In this document: piece after piece, positions 58,213-64,000 of the stretch
Position numbering within the stretch: the first letter of the stretch is position 1
How the letters are laid out: every line of letters begins with the position of its first letter
Translations under genes and position numbers: made by a program
Notes under the pieces: generated by a model
Told to the model about the DNA's origin: nothing
Database searches by the model: none
The model's input: only the letters and a program-made list of their open reading frames with translations
Assembly (NCBI GenBank): GCA_021325095.1
Contig: JAJPHV010000052.1
Coordinates: 1-64,000 of the forward strand
Direction: 5' to 3'
From: Chloroflexota bacterium
Lineage (GTDB): Bacteria > Chloroflexota > Anaerolineae > Aggregatilineales > UBA2796
Length of the DNA stretch: 64,000 nt

Positions 58213-60291
58213 TCACGCGCCCTGGTTGCCATTTGGCGAGCTTACCGGGTCAGGAACAGCAGACGCATGGTTTTGCTCAGTGCCATCGTGGTTTCCGTTA
58301 TGTCCGTTATGGTAGTGCAAGTTATGAATCTGGTAGGGGACATTGACCACAGCCACCCGTTCCAGTTGCTGTAATGCCAGGTTGAAGATAAACGCGCTGT
58401 TCTGGTGAAGGGCCTGCTCCCAGGGCGTTTCCATAACCAGGTGACCCATGATCACGTTGACGAAACTATCGGGATGCCTGGCAAGCTCTGCTTCAACATG
58501 CTCACGGATCGGGCTGATAAGCTGGCGATACGGTGATTCGATGATGACCAGTTCGCGTTCGCCCAGCACACTAACCACACGTTCTTGCCACTTCTTGCGC
58601 ACGATGGCCGACTTTTCAGGGTTGATCTCAATATGCAGCGCTTTCCACGGAACGCCAAGGGCTTCAGCATAATTGACCAGGCGCAGCGTGCCTGCATGAA
58701 CATCGTCTACCAGTATCAAGCTCACCACCGGGCCGTTGTACTGCTCCAGACGTTTGCCCGCCGCGCTCAAGAGTGCGGCAACCTTGCGGTAGTGATAATG
58801 AATCTGGAAGAAACAGAAGACGAGCGCTGGCACCAGCAAGACGATGAACCACGCCCCCGAAGTGAACTTGGTCACGGTAAAGACGATCATGACGACGCCC
58901 GTAGCCAGCGCACCAAACCCACTCAGCAGCATGTGCCGCTTCCAGTGCGGGTCATATTCCAGCGTGGTTGCTTCTGTCTTCACCACCTCGCCGGGCCGCA
59001 TGTGCCCCATTTTCCAGGCGCGTACCACCATGCCCGTCTGAGACATGGTAAAGCTCAGGAAGACGCCGATAGCGTAGAGCGGGATCAACGCCGAGGTTTC
59101 AGCCTTGAAGAAAATGACCAGCAGGGTCGCCAGCCCCCCCAGGGCCGTGATGCCCCAGGAGAAAACGAGGCGCGTTCCCCGGAACGTCAACTGGCGGGGC
59201 AGGAATCCGTCCCCGGCGTGAAGGGCTGCCAGGCGCGGAAAATCTGCGTAACTGGTATTGGCTGCCATGAGCAGGATGAGCGCCGTACCCGCCAGCGTCA
59301 GGAAATAGAAGAGACTGCCGTTGCCAAACGTTGCACGGGCAATCTGAGAAATGACCGTTTCGGTTTCTGAGGGCACGGCGTGAATCTGATGGGCTAACAG
59401 CGTGAACCCCAGAAAGATGGTGATCAGGATGCTGCTCATCATCATCAGCGTTGCCGCTGCATTCTTGCTCTTGGGTTCCTTGAAGGCCGTAATGCCGTTG
59501 GAGATGGCTTCAATCCCCGTGAGGGCCGTGCAACCGCTTGAAAAAGCACGCAGGATCAAGAACCAGGTCAGTGGTTCGAGCGTGCGGTGAATGGCCTCAA
59601 CCCCCTCGACAGGCGTCAATTGACCGGTGGCATACTTGATGCCGCCGACGATCAAGGTCAGGAAGGCCGCTGCCAGGAAGAAATAGGTAGGGATTGCGAA
59701 AACGCGGCCTGACTCCTTCACGCCGCGCAGGTTCATGATCGTCATGACGATGATGACGCCAACAGCAAACTCAACCCGGTAGCCCTGCAACCAGGGTATC
59801 GCGGACGCGATCTGGGCGGTGCCGTTGGAGATGCTGACGGCAACGGTCAGAATGTAGTCGGTTAGCAGGGCTGCGCCGGCGATCTGGGCGGGCAGTTCTC
59901 CCAGGTTATCACGAGCGACGATGTAAGCGCCACCGCCGTTCGGATAAGCGTAGATGGTCTGACGGTATGACAGCGTGACAATGACGAGTAACACCGAAAT
60001 GGCAACAGCGATGGGGATTGAGATGCCTAAGAATGCCGTACCTGCGAAGGCCAGGATCAGGAGAATTTCCTCGGTAGCATAGGCTGTCGAGGAAAGCGCA
60101 TCCGAAGCGAAAACGGCCAGACCGATGAAACGGCTGACCGCCTGATGAGGCAAATCCTCGGTTGCCAGGGGCCTGCCTATGAGCAGGCGCTTAATAAAAG
60201 ACAATCTCGGCGGTGGCGGCGCGGAAGGATAACCCGCCTCCGTCCTGGTCTTCGGCAAGGATTGGTTACGTGTATCAATTCGCTCTGACAT
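58213..60291 (-). CDS. kimA: KimA-like high-affinity potassium importer (KUP/APC superfamily)
   Basis: 692 aa, about twelve helices (55-490) and a cytoplasmic C-terminal domain (about 510-670). The K+-site residues recalled for Bacillus subtilis KimA match at a constant offset of 28: Asp64/Tyr71 (SDALSSTAYATEE), Asp145/Tyr146/Thr149/Ser153 (TDYILTVAVS) and Thr258 (SGCTALTGIEAIS). YPNGGGAYIVARDNLG and SQTGMVVRAWK are also conserved. Probably H+-coupled K+ uptake. The C-terminal domain in B. subtilis is the c-di-AMP target. It is the last gene of a leftward potassium module, with a TTTA repeat array in its promoter. Confidence 0.92.
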   Translation of the reverse strand: MSERIDTRNQSLPKTRTEAGYPSAPPPPRLSFIKRLLIGRPLATEDLPHQAVSRFIGLAVFASDALSSTAYATEEILLILAFAGTAFLGISIPIAVAISVLLVIVTLSYRQTIYAYPNGGGAYIVARDNLGELPAQIAGAALLTDYILTVAVSISNGTAQIASAIPWLQGYRVEFAVGVIIVMTIMNLRGVKESGRVFAIPTYFFLAAAFLTLIVGGIKYATGQLTPVEGVEAIHRTLEPLTWFLILRAFSSGCTALTGIEAISNGITAFKEPKSKNAAATLMMMSSILITIFLGFTLLAHQIHAVPSETETVISQIARATFGNGSLFYFLTLAGTALILLMAANTSYADFPRLAALHAGDGFLPRQLTFRGTRLVFSWGITALGGLATLLVIFFKAETSALIPLYAIGVFLSFTMSQTGMVVRAWKMGHMRPGEVVKTEATTLEYDPHWKRHMLLSGFGALATGVVMIVFTVTKFTSGAWFIVLLVPALVFCFFQIHYHYRKVAALLSAAGKRLEQYNGPVVSLILVDDVHAGTLRLVNYAEALGVPWKALHIEINPEKSAIVRKKWQERVVSVLGERELVIIESPYRQLISPIREHVEAELARHPDSFVNVIMGHLVMETPWEQALHQNSAFIFNLALQQLERVAVVNVPYQIHNLHYHNGHNGNHDGTEQNHASAVPDPVSSPNGNQGA

Positions 60292-60426
60292 AACATTTCC
60301 TGCCGCGTGTTGAGGCCTTTACCCAAAGGTAAGCCGCCTGGGTCGGCAGGATGCGTATCCTCCATCGCTTGGCTTCAGAACTCCCATTCGCCGCGTAGGC
60401 CGAACAAGAGATTCTCATGAGAAGAT

Positions 60427-60455
60427 AGTATAGACGCCAGCGCGTCAAGATCTCA
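60427..60455 (-). promoter_or_regulatory. kimA promoter with weak -35
   Basis: Minus strand: TGAGAT (60455-60450), 17 bp, TATACT (60432-60427). The weak -35 fits dependence on an activator bound just upstream. Leader about 130 nt. Confidence 0.5.
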
Positions 60456-60491
60456 TAAAGATAAAGCCTGTCGGCATAAATTTTTCGTAAA
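60454..60491 (-). promoter_or_regulatory. KdpE-like binding array in front of kimA
   Basis: Minus strand half-sites TTTACG (60491-60486), five bp, TTTATG (60480-60475), then TTTATC (60465-60460) and TTTATG (60459-60454) touching the -35. The 11-bp period of the first pair equals that I recall for the E. coli kdp operator (TTTATA-N5-TTTACA). Confidence 0.6.
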
Positions 60492-60519
60492 GATCGAGCT
60501 GTCGGCACGGCTGGTCGGG

Positions 60520-60999
60520 TTATTTGTGACTGGCCTGGGCGAGGACTGACGAAGCCGAATCAGGGCGGCCATTGGCGGCTTCGAGGGTGTACAGTTGGCA
60601 GTTCAGACTGTTCAGCCTGTGGCGCAGTGTCCACACCTTAAATTTGTGCCAGTAGGGAAACAGCCCTGCCGGAAGTTTTGCAAAAACGGTCTGCGCGTTC
60701 ACATAGGCCGCCGCGTCGGCCAGGGCTTCGGTTAGCGAATAGTACTGGAACCTGGTGATTTGAAAGTCAACGCCGTATTCTTTAGCCAGCCTGCAAGCGT
60801 TGCGGATCGTCTCGTGTTCTGAACTGGTATATTCGATCTCGCCCATATCTTCGCCCACCAACCCGATATGGGGAACCGCCACCATTCTGACCAATACCAC
60901 CGATGTGTGCGCACGGCTTGCCATCGCGCAGGCCAGATGCATTGCCCTCAGCGTCCATTCAGGATCGGCAAGCTGCACCATTATGGGCCGATTCGCCAC
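60520..60999 (-). CDS. Universal-stress-protein-like small protein
   Basis: 159 aa, alpha/beta fold of the USP type: strand IMVQLADPEWTLRAMHLACAMA, VVLVRMVAV and a C-terminal basic part. The ATP-binding GxxG(S/T) loop is not evident. In full-length KdpD a USP domain precedes the membrane part; here a USP-like protein is a separate gene between kdpE and kimA, so it may supply that lost function in trans. It has its own promoter with a TTTA box. Confidence 0.78.
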   Translation of the reverse strand: MANRPIMVQLADPEWTLRAMHLACAMASRAHTSVVLVRMVAVPHIGLVGEDMGEIEYTSSEHETIRNACRLAKEYGVDFQITRFQYYSLTEALADAAAYVNAQTVFAKLPAGLFPYWHKFKVWTLRHRLNSLNCQLYTLEAANGRPDSASSVLAQASHK

Positions 61000-61051
61000 G
61001 AGATTTCCCCTATGTTCTCTGTCTCATTGACAGCTTATGGCTGAGGACATC

Positions 61052-61080
61052 AAGATAGGGTCAATGACAACGGCGATCCA
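61052..61080 (-). promoter_or_regulatory. Promoter of the USP-like gene
   Basis: Minus strand: TGGATC (61080-61075), 17 bp, TATCTT (61057-61052). Weak -35 directly next to the TTTA box, as at kimA. Leader about 45 nt. Confidence 0.5.
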
Positions 61081-61096
61081 ATAAAGATTTTGTAAA
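61080..61096 (-). promoter_or_regulatory. KdpE-like box in front of the USP-like gene
   Basis: Minus strand TTTACA (61096-61091), five bp, TTTATT (61085-61080). Same order and spacing as the first pair upstream of kimA. Confidence 0.62.
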
Positions 61097-61158
61097 GAGG
61101 TGGCTGGTCGTTGCCGAGGAGCCTGGTTTGAGTTGTAGGGAATGCCTTCGAGCACTCG

Positions 61159-61854
61159 CTATTCGGTATCAATGAAGCGATAGCCTATGCCCGGCTCATT
61201 GAGGATATAGCGGATGTTGCGCGCGGGGTCTTCGCGCAATTTTTTGCGGATCTGATTGATAAACACGCGAACGTAATGATCCATTTCGCTGTATTCAGCG
61301 CCCCACACCTGGCCCAACAGCGCACGATGAGTCATGACTTTGCCGGGGTGAGTAGCCAGCAATCGCAATAGCTCATATTCCTTCGGGGTGAGATGTACCT
61401 CTTCGCCCTCAACAAAAACACGGCGATTAACCAGGTCGATCAGCAACGCACCGACCCGAATCTCCGCGGTGGAACTGGTGCTCGGTTCGACAGCGCTGCG
61501 TCGCAAAACTGCCTGGATGCGGGCCTCAAGTTCCCCCATGCTGAAAGGCTTGGTCACATAGTCATCGGCCCCCGCGTGTAAGGCATCAATCTTGATTTTC
61601 TCGTCCTCACGCACCGAAAGCATGATGATGGGGACTTTGCTCCACTCACGGAGATTCTTGCAGACCTCCAGGCCATCGGGCGGGCTGCCCAGCGTAACGT
61701 CAAGGATGATCAGGTTGGGGGTATACTGCGCAGCCATCTGAAGCGCTTCAGTGCCGTTGGCCGCAGCCAGCACCTGGTAACCGGCGGCTTTCAGCCCGGT
61801 TTGCAGCATTTTTCGAATGGCAAGTTCATCATCGACAATGAGGATCCTGATCAA
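61159..61854 (-). CDS. kdpE: KdpE-type response regulator (OmpR family)
   Basis: 231 aa. Receiver domain with acidic residues at VDDE (8-10), phospho-acceptor Asp52 in ILDVTLG, and Lys in VTKPFSMGELEARI; winged-helix DNA-binding domain (about 130-228) with LTPKEYELLRLLATHPGKVMTHRALLGQVWG. The TTG at 61854 is chosen because GGAGG lies 9 nt upstream. The gene overlaps the kinase gene by 26 bp, typical of a kdpDE-like pair. Confidence 0.92.
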   Translation of the reverse strand: MIRILIVDDELAIRKMLQTGLKAAGYQVLAAANGTEALQMAAQYTPNLIILDVTLGSPPDGLEVCKNLREWSKVPIIMLSVREDEKIKIDALHAGADDYVTKPFSMGELEARIQAVLRRSAVEPSTSSTAEIRVGALLIDLVNRRVFVEGEEVHLTPKEYELLRLLATHPGKVMTHRALLGQVWGAEYSEMDHYVRVFINQIRKKLREDPARNIRYILNEPGIGYRFIDTE

Positions 61855-63223
61855 GGTCAATATCCTCCACAACCGGGAGCGAGAAGATGAAGGTTACACC
61901 ACCACCTATTGTATCTTCAACCCAGAGCCGACCCTTGTGCGCCTCGATTATGCCCCTGGCGATTGCCATGCCCAGACCGATATTGCCCTCTCTACCGCGA
62001 TAAAAGGGTTCCCAGATTAGCTCGCGCTCTTCGGGCAGGAGATCCGGGCCGTGATTAATAATCGACACGCGCGCTTCACCTTCCTGAAAGCTGCCGATAA
62101 TCTCTATTTTGCTGTCGGCTGGCTCGTAGCGTAACGAGTTTTCCACCAGGTTACTCAACGCCTGTAGCATCAGCCCATAATCAAAGCGAACCAGCGGCAT
62201 CCGGTCCGGAAAGTGCATCTTGATGCGCTCCCGGTGGGTGAGTTGCCAGGTTCGGGCGGCCACATCTCCGACAACCTCTTCCAGATCATTCCAAGCATCG
62301 TTGATCTTTAGAGCACCTGCCTTCAGGCGCGAGATGTCAAGGAGGTTGCCAACCATCTTATTAAGGTGATCAGCCTCGTTCTCGATTGTCCGAGAAATCT
62401 CCATGCGCTCCGCTTCGGTCAGTTTGGCGTGAAGCTCCAACAAGTTGCTGGCTGAGGTTTTGATGATCGTGATAGGCGTGCGCAAATCGTGGGAGACCGA
62501 GTGGAGCAGCGCCGTTTTCAAGCGATCCGCTTCCTGATAACTATGCGCTTTTCGAGCGCGCTCGTTCAATTCGATCCGTTCCAGAGCTGCCGAAGCCTGA
62601 GCGGAACTGGCAGTAATGAGGCGGATGAGCGACGCTGTGGGGGCCTGGTCAAATGTCACCCGCAGCGTTCCGTAGATATCGTGCTCCGTATGGAGCAGAA
62701 GATACAGCTCATTCTGTGCGCTTGAAGAAGTTTCAATTTTACCCGGAAGGATGTCAACGTCCTGGGCTAACAGATCCATTTTGAGGATGGACTTCAGGGC
62801 CTGGTAGACACTTTCCCTGTCGGTTAGCTGGTTGAACGTACTGCTCAATTTATAAAGGATATCCTGTTCGTAGGCGCGCTGACGGGCATTATCGGCCTGT
62901 CTACGGACTTGCGCCGCAAGCTGGCCGGTCAGTATGGCGACGGCGAAATAGATGACGAGATCGAGTAATTCGTGCGGATCCGCCACCACGAACGTGTACA
63001 AAGGCTTGACCAGGAAAAAGTTGAAACACAGAAAGCTGATCACAGCGGCGACGAGCGAAGGGCCTGTGCCCTGGTAGATGGCGCTGACGAGGATAGACAA
63101 CAAATAGACCAGCGCAAAATTCGCCAGGGTGAGTTCATCTCGCAGAAACCACAGGAAGAGCGTTACGCCGCCGACCAGGGCGGCAGCCAGAACGTACTTT
63201 GCTACAGATTTTCGGTAAGACAT
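61829..63223 (-). CDS. kdpD: KdpD-like sensor kinase lacking the N-terminal KdpD and USP domains
   Basis: 464 aa versus about 900 for full KdpD. It starts directly at the four-helix DUF4118 region (helices about 11-28, 36-52, 56-72, 85-102), with NFFLVKPLYTFVVADPHELL, a KdpD hallmark. A GAF-like domain (about 120-215), HisKA with His245 in SVSHDLRTP, and HATPase_c (about 330-455) follow. The cytoplasmic sensor half is missing; a USP-like gene nearby may replace part of it. ATG start. Confidence 0.92.
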   Translation of the reverse strand: MSYRKSVAKYVLAAALVGGVTLFLWFLRDELTLANFALVYLLSILVSAIYQGTGPSLVAAVISFLCFNFFLVKPLYTFVVADPHELLDLVIYFAVAILTGQLAAQVRRQADNARQRAYEQDILYKLSSTFNQLTDRESVYQALKSILKMDLLAQDVDILPGKIETSSSAQNELYLLLHTEHDIYGTLRVTFDQAPTASLIRLITASSAQASAALERIELNERARKAHSYQEADRLKTALLHSVSHDLRTPITIIKTSASNLLELHAKLTEAERMEISRTIENEADHLNKMVGNLLDISRLKAGALKINDAWNDLEEVVGDVAARTWQLTHRERIKMHFPDRMPLVRFDYGLMLQALSNLVENSLRYEPADSKIEIIGSFQEGEARVSIINHGPDLLPEERELIWEPFYRGREGNIGLGMAIARGIIEAHKGRLWVEDTIGGGVTFIFSLPVVEDIDLDQDPHCR

Positions 63224-63504
63224 CGGTCAAAAGCCAATCTGAAACCTGGCAGCACTGCGGAGGGTGTGTCGAGCACCCCGACCCAGCGCCACTCAGCGCG
63301 AAAGCGGGCCTGCTGCCGGAGGCTTCGACTTGAGAGTGTACCTGATTGCCTGCGATCCGGTCAGGTTGGGGTGAATTCGGGGCTGTTCGTGGGGTAAGGG
63401 CACACGCTTCACCGGGAAACACAAATAGCCGCCGCATGAGCGCGTTTCCTTCTTGCATGACTTTGCGACTATTCCTAATATTTTAGCACGTCCGAGGGCC
63501 GCTG
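63224..63504. other. Region upstream of the KdpD-like gene
   Basis: Long 5' leader of the kinase gene from the promoter at 63480-63508. A minus-strand frame (63135-63437 or to 63458) has AAGGA before an ATG but an implausible Pro/Ser/Cys-rich composition and runs into the kinase gene; not called. No other gene or RNA recognised. Confidence 0.45.
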
Positions 63505-63508
63505 TCAG
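63480..63508 (-). promoter_or_regulatory. Promoter of the kdpDE-like operon
   Basis: Minus strand: CTGACA (63508-63503), 17 bp, TAAAAT (63485-63480). It overlaps the last codons of the upstream gene and predicts a leader of about 250 nt before the kinase ATG. Confidence 0.6.
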
Positions 63509-64000
63509 CCACCAGAGCCGCGCAGTACCCGATCCACGAACGCGCCCGCCAGCCCCGTGTACTGTGCCGGGTCGAGCAGGCTGTCGATGGTTTCCGCGCT
63601 CAGGAAGGCCGTGATAGCCGGGTTCTGCTTGAGCACTTCACCCAGCGGGACACGGTGTTCAAAAGCGTACATGGCGGCCTCATATACGGCGTCGTGGGCG
63701 TGCTGCCGCCCGATGTGCTTGCCAAGCGCCAGCATGACTCGCTCGGCCAGCAGCGCGCCGTGCGTGGCTTCCAGGTTGCGCAGCATGTTGTCCGGGTAGA
63801 CGATCAGGCCGCCGATGACGCGCAGCGAGAGCTGCAGCGCGCCATGCGCCATGATGCACAGTTCGGGGATGTACGCCCATTCCATCTGGAAGCTCGACCA
63901 GTCGCGCTCGTGTTCGTGCAGCATGGCGTCGATGGCGGTGGTGGCGTGGCGGCGCGTCAGCCGGGCCAGCGTCAGGATCGATTCGCAGAGCATGGGGTTG
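63505..64000 (-). CDS. Fumarase/adenylosuccinate-lyase superfamily enzyme, 5'-truncated by the window edge
   Basis: C-terminal 165 aa only; the frame is open to 64000. NPMLCESILTLARL at the edge matches the signature-loop end (KxNPxxxE) of the superfamily. The helical body and the C-terminal ALAERV-like and GEVLKQNPAI segments fit an adenylosuccinate lyase or 3-carboxymuconate cycloisomerase. Which one cannot be decided from this part. Confidence 0.82.
   Translation of the reverse strand, partial: NPMLCESILTLARLTRRHATTAIDAMLHEHERDWSSFQMEWAYIPELCIMAHGALQLSLRVIGGLIVYPDNMLRNLEATHGALLAERVMLALGKHIGRQHAHDAVYEAAMYAFEHRVPLGEVLKQNPAITAFLSAETIDSLLDPAQYTGLAGAFVDRVLRGSGG

Noticed and set aside
60292-60426. 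Firm c-di-AMP riboswitch call
   Set aside because: Only a loose 3' resemblance; the conserved 5' core could not be found by eye, so it is kept as a finding to test rather than a feature.
63135-63458. 107-codon minus-strand frame before the KdpD-like gene
   Set aside because: One internal ATG has a fair ribosome-binding site, but the sequence is Pro/Ser/Cys-rich and runs 89 bp into the kinase gene in another frame.

Overview
The window is a high-GC chromosomal segment of a free-living heterotrophic bacterium. Gene content and style suggest a Chloroflexota (Anaerolineae-like) organism: DM13, SH3 and C39/TPR surface proteins, MacB-type exporters with paired adaptors, family-5 and CUT2 ABC transporters, a DUF2961/ROK/Gfo-Idh sugar locus, and many GC-rich CCTCAC...GTGAGG intergenic palindromes. 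This placement is inference, because no rRNA or tRNA is present. No prophage, transposase or CRISPR array was seen.

Layout. 0.3-6.2 kb: two divergent family-5 peptide/solute-binding proteins and two DppB/DppC-type permeases, with no ATPases nearby. 6.2-18.8 kb: methyltransferase, DM13 protein, a membrane pseudo-phosphatase with a beta-propeller, SH3 protein, a DUF697-like protein, rhomboid protease, ligase-associated-type DNA exonuclease, acetamidase, C39-like peptidase/TPR protein and M23 peptidase/propeller. 18.8-27.1 kb: a TetR regulator with an operator on its own promoter, a 600-bp control region with three promoter/dyad units, then an export operon (two adaptors, ATPase, two MacB permeases, SH3 protein). 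27.2-35.8 kb: a sugar or polyol locus (thioesterase, a stub Tat leader, ROK kinase, sugar isomerase, Gfo/Idh oxidoreductase, PhyH dioxygenase, DUF2961 hydrolase) beside a CUT2 transporter with a half-size ATPase. 35.8-36.9 kb: a decayed RecQ fragment and a VapBC module.

37-47.8 kb: two histidine kinases, a lone receiver, a PP2C phosphatase, a PAP2 phosphatase, another family-5 binding protein and membrane proteins. 47.9-50 kb: a flavoprotein and an ECF41 sigma factor, with a sequence matching the ECF41 promoter pattern in front of the flavoprotein. 50-58 kb: metallophosphoesterase, DNA polymerase III delta-prime, and three glycosyltransferase-type genes. 58.2-63.5 kb: a KimA-like potassium importer, a universal-stress-like protein, KdpE and a KdpD that lacks its N-terminal sensor half. 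Matching 11-bp-spaced TTTA-type repeats lie directly upstream of both the importer and the stress-protein gene. The right edge cuts a fumarase/adenylosuccinate-lyase superfamily gene.

The strongest candidates for undescribed biology are the potassium module, in which a Kdp-type two-component system appears to control a KimA importer instead of KdpFABC, the multi-operator control region of the exporter, and the ECF41 flavoprotein circuit. Family assignments come from reading motifs and from memory of family features; nothing was searched.
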